A DNA stretch of 64,000 nt from Firmicutes bacterium UBA6113 (GCA_002422545.1 DIWF01000015.1:59002-123001), one strand, 5' to 3'; positions 1 through 7,842 are shown, numbered from the stretch's first letter. Translations and numbers: made by a program. Notes: generated by a model not told the origin, from the letters alone.

Positions 1-985
1 TGAATCCCAGGTCTCCGGTGCAAAGTTCAACAACTCTGTAGGGAAGATTTAAACCTTTAAGAATTTCTTCAGCAAAACTTGTGAGTATTTCGAGCTGGCT
101 GTAGGAATCCTCGGGAGTTGAAAACATGACCATTTCAACCTTGTCAAACTGATGGTTTCTTATGAGTCCTCTTGTATCTCTTCCTGCTGAACCTGCTTCA
201 GCCCTGAAGCATGGAGTGTATGCAGTCATGTACAAGGGTAGTTTTGTTTCGTCAAGCACTTCATCTCTGTAAATGTTAGTTACCGGAACCTCAGCTGTTG
301 GTATGAGGTAGTAATCTTTGTTGCTTAATTTGAACATGTCATCTTCAAATTTGGGAAGCTGTCCTGTACCTATCATGCTTTCTTTGTTTACCATGAAAGG
401 AGGTGCAATTTCTGTGAAACCGTGGTCAGTAGTGTGCTTGTCAAGCATATAAGATATTATTGATCTTTCCAGGCGTGCACCTATACCTTTGAACATTGAA
501 AAACGCGGGCCAGTTATCTTAACAGCCCTTTCAAAGTCAAGAATGTTCAATTTTGTTCCAATGTCCCAGTGAGCCATGGGCTCAAAGTCAAAATTTCTCG
601 GCTCTCCCCATCGCCTTACTTCCCTGTTGTCTGCATCTGTCTTTCCTACTGCAATTTGAGGATTAGGTACATTAGGAATTTTTAGGAGCTCTTCTTCAAT
701 TTTTTTATCAAGAGATTTGATTTCGTCACCAATTATCTTTATTCTATCAGCAAGATCCTTCATTTCCTCCAATGTGTCCGAAACATCCATGCCTTGTTTT
801 TTCATGGCAGGAATTTGTCTAGAGACCTTGTTCTGCTCTGATTTCATGTTTTCTGATTCTACCAGCTTTTTTCTTCTTTCTGAATCAAGTTTAAGAACAC
901 AGCCAAGGCTGAGATTTGAATTTCTTCTTTTCAAAAGACTTTCAACTTCTTCAGGATAATATCTAATTCTTTTGATGTCTAACAT
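1..985 (-). CDS. serS: Seryl-tRNA synthetase, partial (C-terminus beyond left edge)
   Basis: Charges tRNA-Ser with serine using ATP in the cytoplasm. The first 328 residues are visible; the family is usually about 425 residues, so roughly 100 C-terminal residues lie outside the window. The first ~110 residues form the charged helical arm that binds tRNA (begins MLDIKRIRYYPEEVES). The class II synthetase core follows, including the motif-2 stretch FRAEAGSAGRDTRGL at about residues 270-290. The ATG at 985 is chosen because GGAGG lies six bases upstream. It is preceded by a repeat element and a T-box-like antiterminator/terminator, so expression probably responds to tRNA charging. Identity is secure; only the end is missing. 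Confidence 0.97.
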   Translation of the reverse strand, partial: MLDIKRIRYYPEEVESLLKRRNSNLSLGCVLKLDSERRKKLVESENMKSEQNKVSRQIPAMKKQGMDVSDTLEEMKDLADRIKIIGDEIKSLDKKIEEELLKIPNVPNPQIAVGKTDADNREVRRWGEPRNFDFEPMAHWDIGTKLNILDFERAVKITGPRFSMFKGIGARLERSIISYMLDKHTTDHGFTEIAPPFMVNKESMIGTGQLPKFEDDMFKLSNKDYYLIPTAEVPVTNIYRDEVLDETKLPLYMTAYTPCFRAEAGSAGRDTRGLIRNHQFDKVEMVMFSTPEDSYSQLEILTSFAEEILKGLNLPYRVVELCTGDLGF

Positions 986-1060
986 TTAATACCTCCATAG
1001 AAGATTTTGCAACTACCTCTAATATGTACATACAATACAAGTACGACTCTTTATTTTCCA

Positions 1061-1228
1061 TTATATAAAAAAGTTGTTTCGCAACTCCGCTAGGGGGACC
1101 TATGTCCCCCTTCGGCGTAAAAACGCATATGCGTTTTTACTGAGCACCCCCCTTAACGGCAAGGACGTCCGACATGCACTCCTCGTTTTTATATAGTAGG
1201 AAAGAGAACTTTCCTACTATATAAAAAA
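1061..1228. repeat. Multi-hairpin repeat element, copy 1
   Basis: A 168-bp element lying between the serS leader terminator and serS. It contains a 19-bp perfect inverted repeat (1186-1204 and 1209-1227, four-base loop), a palindrome of the GTAAAAACGCATATGCGTTTTTAC type near 1117-1141 and the hairpin GGGGGACCTATGTCCCCC. The 11-mer TATATAAAAAA is directly repeated at both ends (1062-1072 and 1218-1228). Its first ~55 and last ~45 bases match the element at 10160-10272. No open reading frame is convincing. It looks like a small non-autonomous repeat or a structured RNA element. Confidence 0.75.
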
Positions 1229-1269
1229 TCCCGTCTCACAGAGACGAGAGATACTCGCGGTGTCACTCT
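1223..1269 (-). promoter_or_regulatory. T-box-type antiterminator and terminator upstream of serS
   Basis: On the minus strand the sequence AGAGTGACACCGCGAG (1254-1269) matches the conserved T-box sequence that pairs with uncharged tRNA. A 9-bp hairpin (1241-1249 with 1229-1237, loop TGT) and six Ts (1223-1228) follow and form an intrinsic terminator. The combination and spacing are those of aminoacyl-tRNA synthetase leaders. A full stem I with specifier loop is not evident in the ~75 bases between the best promoter and this motif, so function may be reduced or atypical. Confidence 0.7.
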
Positions 1270-1271
1270 AG

Positions 1272-1299
1272 ATTATACCTCAGTAATGTTTAAAATCAA
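1272..1299 (-). promoter_or_regulatory. Alternative serS promoter candidate
   Basis: TTGATT at 1294-1299, a 16-base spacer and TATAAT at 1272-1277 on the minus strand. If used, the transcript would start inside the T-box motif and could not be tRNA-controlled. Confidence 0.4.
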
Positions 1300-1337
1300 C
1301 GCAATACCTTTGTTAACCATTCCGTCATCACAATTGG

Positions 1338-1366
1338 ATAATACCGCAACAGTTAAAATTTGTCAA
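1338..1366 (-). promoter_or_regulatory. serS promoter candidate (consensus)
   Basis: TTGACA at 1361-1366 and TATTAT at 1338-1343 with a 17-base spacer on the minus strand, immediately after the end of the XRE gene. It would give a leader of roughly 75 bases before the T-box motif, short for this riboregulator class. Confidence 0.6.
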
Positions 1367-1370
1367 GATT

Positions 1371-1925
1371 TTAATGGACTGCCGGTGTTAATATGCAAAG
1401 TGCTTCTGATTCTTCTTCATAACTGTTATAAATCATGTGGCCGTTGTTTTCTGGAACATATATGCTGTCACCCTTTGACACTTTATACACCTTTTCCCCT
1501 ACTTGGCAGTCAATTTTTCCTTTGAAAACATAAATGTATTCTTTTGCATCATTAATAATTGCGTTTTCGCTAACCGAAGTTTTAGGTTTTAACTTGAATA
1601 AAAAGGCTTCCATCCCTGCATTTTTTTCACATTTATTCATCACAGGAGTGATATATTCAAGTTCAATGTTTATATTTCCGAATTTTACTTTTGTTCTTTC
1701 ATCTTCCTGCATCTTAACCACATTTTCTTCACAGTCTTCCATAAATAGAACAGACAACGGAACTTCCAGCGCCTGAGACAGCCTCTTCAAAACTGCCAGC
1801 GAAGGAGAAATCAAATCTCTTTCTATTTGTGAAATGTAGCCTGAGGTTACATCAATTTTCTCAGACAACTCCACTATTGTTAAACTCTTGCTCTTTCTGA
1901 TGTTTCTAATCTTTTCTCCAATCAA
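1371..1925 (-). CDS. XRE-family regulator with C-terminal cupin domain
   Basis: A 184-residue DNA-binding regulator. Residues ~5-60 form a Cro/CI-type helix-turn-helix (MIGEKIRNIRKSKSLTIVEL, then SGYISQIERDLISPSLAVLKRL). Residues ~105-180 form a small beta-barrel cupin, as in PuuR/MqsA-like sensors. The ligand is unknown. It is transcribed divergently from the HelD-type ATPase, and the shared intergenic region holds four copies of a TAATATTTG-type decamer, one overlapping its own -10 region, so autoregulation and control of helD are plausible. Ends just before the serS promoter. The family assignment is solid; the regulated function is not known. Confidence 0.9.
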   Translation of the reverse strand: MIGEKIRNIRKSKSLTIVELSEKIDVTSGYISQIERDLISPSLAVLKRLSQALEVPLSVLFMEDCEENVVKMQEDERTKVKFGNINIELEYITPVMNKCEKNAGMEAFLFKLKPKTSVSENAIINDAKEYIYVFKGKIDCQVGEKVYKVSKGDSIYVPENNGHMIYNSYEEESEALCILTPAVH

Positions 1926-1954
1926 TTTAGTACCCTCGTCATTATAATACTGTT

Positions 1955-2209
1955 ACAAATATTATACACCAAATAATTTGTATGTCACGAGAATATTTTA
2001 ATAAATATTAAATTTTCCCCCTTAATACATATAATAAAAGCTATTTTTTCAATACAACTCATTAAAGTAATATTTGTTAATATTTGCTCCATGAGTAAGT
2101 TAGTAGGAACTTTTATATTTATTAAGTACCTTTAATTTTTTCTTTTCATATAATGCACAATATGATATAATTGTCTATTAAACATTTATTTTAGTTAATT
2201 AATATTTGT
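1955..2209. promoter_or_regulatory. Divergent regulatory region with repeated TAATATTTGT decamer
   Basis: Intergenic region between the XRE gene and helD, about 300 bp without a gene. TAATATTTGT occurs at 2068-2077, in direct tandem as TAATATTTGC at 2078-2087, again at 2200-2209, and inverted at 1955-1964 where it overlaps a minus-strand TATAAT. A plus-strand -10 (TATAAT, 2166-2171) lies between copies. These are candidate operators for the XRE protein. The region is very AT-rich, so chance copies are possible. Confidence 0.45.
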
Positions 2210-2232
2210 GCAGTTTTCAAAGGGGAAATAAT

Positions 2233-4467
2233 ATGATCGAATATAATGACAAATATTTAGAAGAAATTCAATACCTTGAAGAAATAATAAGTTTATTGAA
2301 ATATAAATTGGACATTGAAACAAGCAACCTTGAAGAACAGAAGATAGATCTGATTGCTGCTAGAAAAGAAATGTGGGAAAACACAACCCATTCATCAGCG
2401 GATTTTGACAAACTTTCAGATCTTAATCAGTATTTAAGCGCGTTGCAAGCACAAACTTTCACATACACCGAACTGGCCAAGAGAATCTCCAAGTATGAAA
2501 AGATGCTTGACAGCCCCTATTTTGCAAGGATTGATTTCACTGAAGAAGGCTACGACGACACTGATAAAATATATATAGGACTTTTCAATTTGATGGATGA
2601 AGAAACCCACGATATAAAAGTCTATGATTGGCGTGCTCCAATTTCAAGCGTATATTACAGAAATGAACCAGGACCAGTGGCATACAAGGCTCCAGCCGGA
2701 ATAATCAAAGGTACAATTACGCTAAAAAGGCAGTACAAGATAACTAAAGGCGAGATGGAATATTTTTTTGACAGCAACATCAACATACTTGATGAAATGC
2801 TCATGGAAGCACTGTCACAAAACATGACTTCCAAGATGAAGACAATTGTTGAAACAATACAAAAGCAGCAGGACCTTATAATAAGAGATCTGGAAAATGA
2901 TCTTCTTGTTGTTCAAGGAGTGGCAGGAAGCGGAAAATCATCTGTTGCACTGCACAGAATAGCATTCTTGATGTACCAGGGACTTAATTACAAGTTAAGC
3001 GCCAACAACATCATTGTAATTTCGCCTAACCCCCTGTTTTCAAAATACATTTCTAATGTTCTTCCAGAACTTGGAGAAGACAACATCAACGAGTTCACAT
3101 TTGAAAACATCTTCTTTAAACTATATGAAAGCAAGTTATCGGTTAAAACAAAGAGCGAAAACTTTGAAAATATAATATGCGCTGTTACAGAAGAGGAAAG
3201 AAGCTTCTTAAGGTCCTACAATGAATTCAAGGGATCTAAAATTTTCAAGGAAATATTGGACCGCTTTTTGTATTATTTTGAGCACAAAATGATAAAATTT
3301 GAAGATGTGTATTTCAATGGTGAAATTCTTGAAACAAAGCAGCTTTTAAAGTCATTCTTATTAAGCGGGAAGCTCAACATGCCACCTGCGAAAAAACTAA
3401 AGATAATGGAGAACAGAATTATAGAAAAACTCCATGAAAGGAAGTTGTCAAGACGAAGCAAAATTGAAAAGGCCGTTGTGAAACTAAATCAACATGAATT
3501 TGAATCCAAATCATTTACGAGGATGTTGGCTGCCAGAGAAACTACTTCTTTTATTAAAGATCTGCACAATTTCACGGAATTTGACTGCTTCGAACTTTAC
3601 AAGACTCTTTTTGGAGACCGCAAAATATTCAATGCAGTTTCAAAGGGACTGATTCTTCCTGAAAACATCGAAAGAATAATTGATTACACAAACCAAAGTC
3701 TTCAGGACAGCTACAACATTCCCTATGCCGACGGTATGGGGCTGGTTTATCTGAAGATAAAAGCTGAAGGTTGTGACTTGTTCAGGGACATTAAGCAAGT
3801 TGTTGTTGATGAGGCTCAGGATTACTACCCTCTTCATTACAACATACTGAAAAACTTGTACAGAGATGCACGTTTTACTGTTGTTGGTGATGTGAATCAG
3901 TCAGTTGAAAAGAAAAGCGATGTTTCAATTTATGATGATATTATTGAAATATTTGGTTTTGAAAGAAACATCAAGGTATTTCTGAACAAAAGCTACAGAA
4001 GTTCATATGAAATCAGCAAGTTCAGCTCAAAACTCCTTGACGAAGGAACTTACACTGAATACTTCAAAAGAAACGAAGAAGAACCTGAAATTGTTCAGTG
4101 CAAAGCAACAGATGAACTTGACAATAAACTGATCAAAGATATTGAAAACTATAAATCACAGGGATTCAATACAGTGGCCGTAATTTGCAAAAACAGAAAG
4201 TCTGCATCCGATTTATATTTCAGAATCGCCGGGCGAATAAAGGTTAAGCTTGTAGACTACCTTGAAGAACAAAGCATCACAGGTACAATCATAGTTCCAG
4301 TATACCTTGCAAAAGGACTTGAATTTGATGCTGTTATGGTTTACGGAACCGACAGCAAAAACTACAATACAGTCTATGACAAAAAGCTTCTTTACATTGC
4401 TTGTACAAGAGCTCTTCACAGGCTGTCACTTTACTACACAGGAAAAATAACCAGGTTTTTAAAGTAA
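2233..4467 (+). CDS. helD: HelD-type UvrD/Rep-like ATPase (RNA polymerase recycling factor family)
   Basis: A 744-residue superfamily 1 helicase-like ATPase resembling Bacillus HelD, which releases stalled RNA polymerase from nucleic acid. An N-terminal charged coiled-coil region (~1-70) precedes the ATPase core. Walker A is QGVAGSGKSSVALHRIAF near residue 230, Walker B is VVVDEAQDYYP near 530, motif IV-like NKSYRSSYEI near 595 and motif VI-like LLYIACTRALHRL near 725. The length fits HelD (~770). The start is taken at ATG 2233, behind AAAGGGGA; an in-frame TTG at 2206 has no such site. It stands alone and is followed by a terminator. HelD is the best family fit; a RecB-like DNA repair role is less likely because of the coiled-coil N-terminus. 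Confidence 0.85.
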   Translation: MIEYNDKYLEEIQYLEEIISLLKYKLDIETSNLEEQKIDLIAARKEMWENTTHSSADFDKLSDLNQYLSALQAQTFTYTELAKRISKYEKMLDSPYFARIDFTEEGYDDTDKIYIGLFNLMDEETHDIKVYDWRAPISSVYYRNEPGPVAYKAPAGIIKGTITLKRQYKITKGEMEYFFDSNINILDEMLMEALSQNMTSKMKTIVETIQKQQDLIIRDLENDLLVVQGVAGSGKSSVALHRIAFLMYQGLNYKLSANNIIVISPNPLFSKYISNVLPELGEDNINEFTFENIFFKLYESKLSVKTKSENFENIICAVTEEERSFLRSYNEFKGSKIFKEILDRFLYYFEHKMIKFEDVYFNGEILETKQLLKSFLLSGKLNMPPAKKLKIMENRIIEKLHERKLSRRSKIEKAVVKLNQHEFESKSFTRMLAARETTSFIKDLHNFTEFDCFELYKTLFGDRKIFNAVSKGLILPENIERIIDYTNQSLQDSYNIPYADGMGLVYLKIKAEGCDLFRDIKQVVVDEAQDYYPLHYNILKNLYRDARFTVVGDVNQSVEKKSDVSIYDDIIEIFGFERNIKVFLNKSYRSSYEISKFSSKLLDEGTYTEYFKRNEEEPEIVQCKATDELDNKLIKDIENYKSQGFNTVAVICKNRKSASDLYFRIAGRIKVKLVDYLEEQSITGTIIVPVYLAKGLEFDAVMVYGTDSKNYNTVYDKKLLYIACTRALHRLSLYYTGKITRFLK

Positions 4468-4475
4468 ACAAAGAA

Positions 4476-4495
4476 GGCCGCTGAGCGGCTTTTCT
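4476..4495 (+). terminator. Intrinsic terminator after helD
   Basis: GCCGC-TGA-GCGGC hairpin (4477-4489) followed by CTTTTCT, ten bases after the helD stop codon. Confidence 0.8.
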
Positions 4496-4551
4496 ATTAT
4501 ATTTCTTGATTTTTGGTCAGTGTTGTCATATAATAATATATGATTAATTTT

Positions 4552-4625
4552 GCGGGTGTAGCTTAGTGGCAGAGTTCCGGCTTCCCAAGCCGGCTGTGTG
4601 GGTTCGATTCCCATCACCCGCTCCA
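4552..4625 (+). tRNA. tRNA-Gly (anticodon CCC)
   Basis: 74 bases including encoded CCA. The acceptor stem GCGGGTG pairs with CACCCGC. The anticodon stem CCGGC/GCCGG encloses loop TTCCCAA, giving anticodon CCC, and the T-arm contains GGTTCGATTCC. It decodes GGG. Confidence 0.96.
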
Positions 4626-4845
4626 AAAGACAATGTGCTCCGCCTCTAGAACAAACAGACTTTCTTCCTTATCCAAATCCACGCATTTTATTGCTACTTC
4701 AATAGGTTCAAGCGATTTTCCAAATATGTATAATGATTTTCTTCAATATCCTGTAAGTAATGTGAATTACTCCTGTTTCAATAACAATGCCTTCCCTCAC
4801 CAACAGAAACGGCGTGTCTGAAAACTTTTTCATTTCCTTCTGCAT
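4614..4845 (-). pseudogene. Frame-disrupted small gene between two tRNAs
   Basis: On the minus strand an ATG at 4845 follows AAGGAG and opens a 45-codon frame (MQKEMKKFSDTPFLLVREG...) that stops at 4708. Protein-like sequence continues in the other two frames: HYLQDIEENHYTYLENRL, then EPIEVAIKCVDLDKEESLF and VLEAEHIVFW. The last frame stops only inside the 3' end of tRNA-Gly. This suggests a ~80-residue gene broken by two frameshifts. I do not recognise the family. It could instead be a real 45-residue peptide followed by chance similarity. Confidence 0.4.
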
Positions 4846-4863
4846 AGTATCTCCTTCTGATAG

Positions 4864-4890
4864 AAAAAAGGATGTCCGAAACGACATCCT
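4864..4890 (-). terminator. Intrinsic terminator of the tRNA-Thr transcript
   Basis: AGGATGTC-GTTTC-GGACATCCT type hairpin (4869-4890) followed on the minus strand by a run of Ts (4864-4869). It lies 66 bases downstream of tRNA-Thr. Confidence 0.8.
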
Positions 4891-4955
4891 GCCTCAATAT
4901 GAACTGATTTGTATTCAGCTATAATAATCATTTGAAATGCGGTATTTTTGCTGTA

Positions 4956-5031
4956 TGGAGCTACCGGCCGGAATCGAACCGGCGACTTACGCATTACGAG
5001 TGCGTCGCTCTACCTGCTGAGCCACGGCAGC
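4956..5031 (-). tRNA. tRNA-Thr (anticodon CGT)
   Basis: 76 bases with encoded CCA. The acceptor stem GCTGCCG pairs with CGGTAGC (one G-U). The anticodon stem ACGCA/TGCGT encloses CTCGTAA, anticodon CGT, and the T-arm contains GGTTCGATTCC. It decodes ACG. Confidence 0.96.
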
Positions 5032-5105
5032 ACATATATATAATCTAATACTTTTTGGAAGATTTGTAAACATTAATTTCAAATATAGGTAACATTCATT
5101 TTGCT

Positions 5106-5119
5106 ATTTCCTAGGAAAT
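5106..5119. promoter_or_regulatory. Palindrome resembling a Noc-binding site
   Basis: ATTTCCTAGGAAAT is a perfect 14-base palindrome that differs from the Bacillus Noc site ATTTCCCGGGAAAT only at the two central bases. A Noc-like ParB paralogue is encoded at 22929-23717. One site is weak evidence. Confidence 0.3.
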
Positions 5120-5186
5120 ATTGTCGTAACATCACGAAATTCACTTCATATATTATAATAAATAATATTTATGAAGGAGAGTAAAA

Positions 5187-5519
5187 ATGGACAAAAATAA
5201 AAAAAATTGCATTCAAAATGAGAATGATATAACTGATAATATTGAACCTAACATGAGCAACAACAGCATGTATTATATGGATGATATGAGTGATATGGGT
5301 GATATGAGCAGCAATATTTATTATAACCGTTATAACAATGGAAGATTTGACAACAACTGGCGTTATGATAACTATTATGATTATGACAGAAGATATGACT
5401 GGCGTTATGACAGAGATAACTATGACAGAATGGGATATTATCAATATCCTTATTGCGACAGATACGGCAGATGCGAAAATCCTATTTGGTGGATGTTCTG
5501 GCCGTTATTTTTCCTATAA
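5187..5519 (+). CDS. Tyr/Asp/Asn/Arg-rich small protein of unknown function
   Basis: A 110-residue protein with GAAGGAG eight bases before its ATG. Residues ~28-40 repeat Met-Asp motifs (MDDMSDMGDM). Residues 45-90 are extremely rich in Tyr, Asp, Arg and Asn (RRYDWRYDRDNYDR), and the last 12 residues are hydrophobic and Trp/Phe-rich (PIWWMFWPLFFL). There are three cysteines (8, 90, 96) and no signal peptide. I do not recognise the family. The composition recalls sticky structural proteins such as spore-coat or exosporium components, but that is only an analogy. A bidirectional terminator follows, so it is monocistronic. Confidence 0.75.
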   Translation: MDKNKKNCIQNENDITDNIEPNMSNNSMYYMDDMSDMGDMSSNIYYNRYNNGRFDNNWRYDNYYDYDRRYDWRYDRDNYDRMGYYQYPYCDRYGRCENPIWWMFWPLFFL

Positions 5520-5530
5520 AATAACAAAAA

Positions 5531-5554
5531 ACTTAGGTAACCCTAAGTTTTTTG
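5531..5554. terminator. Bidirectional terminator between the small protein gene and pyrE
   Basis: ACTTAGG-TAAC-CCTAAGT hairpin (5531-5548) with a T-run downstream and an A-run upstream. It serves the convergent plus-strand small gene and the pyr operon on the minus strand. Confidence 0.8.
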
Positions 5555-5555
5555 T

Positions 5556-6119
5556 TTAAAATTTCCTACTTCCCGGTTTAACAGGTGCTGAACCGTCTTT
5601 GCACAAAGGGCAGCTGCTCTCATCATAAGTTTCAAATTCAAGTTCTACAGCACTATAGATTGGAAGTGATATTTCACTTGCTTTTCTATCGACAATACAG
5701 CCAAGTCCTACGATTTCTCCTCCGAGGTTTTCTAAGACCCTTGCAGTTTCCATAGAAGATTTGCCTGTTGTAACAACATCTTCCATAATTAAAATCCTTT
5801 CGCCTGGCTTTATTTCAAAACCACGTCTCAATGTCATCAAATTGTTTTCTCTTTCAGTGAATATGGCTCTCTTTCCAAGCTGTCTCCCAAGTTCATATGC
5901 AGCGGTAATCCCTCCCATGGCAGGGCCAACTACTACGTCTATGTCCAGATCCTTAACCTTTTCTGCAACTATTCCAATTACTTTTTCTGTTTTGTCAGGG
6001 TACTGCATAAGCTTTGCGCACTGGCAGTATTTGTTGCTGTGTTTGCCTGAAGAAAGAAGAAAATGTCCTTCAAGAAGTGCTTCACATTCTTTTAATATTT
6101 CCACTACATTTATACTCAT
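5556..6119 (-). CDS. pyrE: Orotate phosphoribosyltransferase
   Basis: Joins orotate to PRPP to give OMP, the fifth step of pyrimidine synthesis. 187 residues from the chosen start, close to family length. The PRPP-binding signature ILIMEDVVTTGKSS lies around residue 115, and a Cys-containing C-terminus ends CPLCKDGSAPVKPGSRKF. The first in-frame ATG (6134) contains the ribosome binding site GGAGG itself, so the ATG at 6119 is the likely start. It is the last gene of the pyrB-I-F-K-D-E operon and is followed by a terminator. The 59-75 bases upstream consist of repeats of a TTAAGAATTAAG type. Confidence 0.95.
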   Translation of the reverse strand: MSINVVEILKECEALLEGHFLLSSGKHSNKYCQCAKLMQYPDKTEKVIGIVAEKVKDLDIDVVVGPAMGGITAAYELGRQLGKRAIFTERENNLMTLRRGFEIKPGERILIMEDVVTTGKSSMETARVLENLGGEIVGLGCIVDRKASEISLPIYSAVELEFETYDESSCPLCKDGSAPVKPGSRKF

Positions 6120-6193
6120 TATATCCTCCATCATTTTTTTGAATTTCTATCTTTTTCTATTTTAATTCTTAATTCTTCACTCTTAATTCTTAA

Positions 6194-7099
6194 TTAAATT
6201 ATCCCTCTTATTTCATCAAGGGATTTAATGCCTTCCTTGTCCATATATTCTGACAGACCGTTAATTATTTCAACTGCAATGTCAGGCTTTATGAAGTTGC
6301 CTGTACCTATTTGAACAAGCGTGGCTCCTGCCATTATAAACTCAACCGCATCCTCCGCGCTCATTATGCCTCCGAGTCCGCAAACCGGAATCTTTACAGA
6401 TTTTGCTGCATCTCTGACCATTCTTAGAGCTATGGGTTTAACACATGGGCCTGAAAGCCCAGCATAAATGTTGTCAAATACTGCCTTACGCTTTTTGATG
6501 TCTATGGCTAGGGCCTGTATGGTGTTTATTAGTGATATCCCATCTGCACCTGCAGCTTCGCAGGCTATGGACATTTCAGATATATTTTCCGCATTGGGAG
6601 AAAGCTTCACCATAAGTGGTTTTTTGCATATCTTCCTAAGCTTTGACACAATCTCATATGCTACGGCAGACTTTATTCCATATGCCATGCCTCCGCTTTT
6701 TACGTTCGGACATGAAATGTTCAACTCAATCAAGTCAACATCTGTTTCATTTAACTTGTAAATACCTTCATAATAATCTTCATCGCAGTGTCCTCCAAGA
6801 TTTGCAGCAATTATTGTATTGTAGCTTTTCATTCTTGGGAGCTCGTCTTTGATGAAACTGTCGACTCCTGGGTTTTGAAGCCCTATGCTGTTCATGAGAC
6901 CCATGGGTGTCTCCCACAACCTTACTCCTGTGTTCCCGCTTCTGCCGTTCAGCGTAAGGCCCTTGCTGCAAATTCCACCAAGAATTGAAACGTCATAAAT
7001 TTCAGAAAATTCTTCTCCAAAACCATATGTTCCTGATGCTGACAAAACCGGATTTTTAAATTCCAACCCCATTGCATTGATTTTTAAGTTTGCCATCAT
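6194..7099 (-). CDS. pyrD: Dihydroorotate dehydrogenase, catalytic subunit (class 1B)
   Basis: Oxidises dihydroorotate to orotate on FMN. 301 residues forming a TIM barrel that starts MMANLKINAMGLEFKNPVL, with the class 1 signature ELNISCPN near residue 125 and phosphate-binding glycine segments VCGLGGIMSAEDA and GATLVQIGTG near the C-terminus. It lies directly downstream of pyrK, the iron-sulfur flavoprotein that makes class 1B enzymes NAD-dependent, six bases apart, so the two should form the heterotetramer. GGTG upstream provides the ribosome site. Confidence 0.95.
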   Translation of the reverse strand: MMANLKINAMGLEFKNPVLSASGTYGFGEEFSEIYDVSILGGICSKGLTLNGRSGNTGVRLWETPMGLMNSIGLQNPGVDSFIKDELPRMKSYNTIIAANLGGHCDEDYYEGIYKLNETDVDLIELNISCPNVKSGGMAYGIKSAVAYEIVSKLRKICKKPLMVKLSPNAENISEMSIACEAAGADGISLINTIQALAIDIKKRKAVFDNIYAGLSGPCVKPIALRMVRDAAKSVKIPVCGLGGIMSAEDAVEFIMAGATLVQIGTGNFIKPDIAVEIINGLSEYMDKEGIKSLDEIRGII

Positions 7100-7105
7100 T
7101 CACCT

Positions 7106-7834
7106 CTATACCAATTCATCGCTTGAAAACACAGGGCCGTCTTTGCATGCTCGCTTATTTCCGCTTTTTGTCTCAACAGTGCAGCCCAGGCACACTCCCA
7201 TACCGCAAGCCATTCTTCTTTCAAGAGATATATAGCATTTTACATTATTTTCCATTGAATTCTTTATTATTTTATTCATCATTATTTCAGGTCCGCATGT
7301 GAGAACTGTACTATATTCCTTGTAGCAGATGTAATCCGTGACAAATCCCTTTTCACCGATACTTCCGTCTTCTGTCACAACAATTGTTCTGTCCGCGTAC
7401 TTCTTGAATTCATCAATAAGATATGCATTTTCTGCATCTTTAAAGCCAAGAAAAACATCCGCATTTTTACCAAGTGATTTGACAAGATACAAAAGAGGAG
7501 CTATGCCTATTCCGCCTCCAACTACTGCAATTTTTCCGCTTAAATTGTCAAGGGCAAATCCATTTCCTAAAGGACCGAAAAGCTGAATTTCGTCGTCTTC
7601 TCTCAAAGTGCTGATTTTACTTGTTCCCTTTCCTTCGGTTCTGTAAAGAAATGTAACTGTATTTTCACTTGAATCGTGCACGCTTATTGGACGCGGCAGA
7701 AGGAACGAATTGTCAAGGGTTTTAAGCATAAAAAATTGTCCCGGCCTTATATCACCTGCAAACTCACATGTAAGCCTGTAAATCTTGTTTAATATTTTTA
7801 TATTATCTATGATTTTGCTTTTTACAACCTTCAT
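7106..7834 (-). CDS. pyrK: Dihydroorotate dehydrogenase, electron transfer subunit
   Basis: Passes electrons from the PyrD FMN through a [2Fe-2S] cluster and FAD to NAD+. 242 residues: a ferredoxin-reductase-type FAD barrel (~1-95, with LLPRPISVHD), an NAD-binding domain (~100-205, with VVGGGIGIAPLLYLV) and a C-terminal four-cysteine cluster motif ACGMGVCLGCTVE...AC near residues 209-231. All four cysteines are present. Lies between pyrF (8 bases upstream) and pyrD in the pyr operon. Confidence 0.95.
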   Translation of the reverse strand: MKVVKSKIIDNIKILNKIYRLTCEFAGDIRPGQFFMLKTLDNSFLLPRPISVHDSSENTVTFLYRTEGKGTSKISTLREDDEIQLFGPLGNGFALDNLSGKIAVVGGGIGIAPLLYLVKSLGKNADVFLGFKDAENAYLIDEFKKYADRTIVVTEDGSIGEKGFVTDYICYKEYSTVLTCGPEIMMNKIIKNSMENNVKCYISLERRMACGMGVCLGCTVETKSGNKRACKDGPVFSSDELV

Positions 7835-7842
7835 TGTACCTC

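Noticed and set aside
5169..5444. 91-residue minus-strand ORF rich in Ile, Val and His opposite the Tyr/Asp-rich gene
   Set aside because: It is the antisense of repetitive codons in the real plus-strand gene and has no ribosome binding site of its own.
6135..6193. AATTAAGAATTAAG-type direct repeats before pyrE (similar before hisF)
   Set aside because: Simple AT-rich spacer repeats inside operons without hairpin or regulatory structure.
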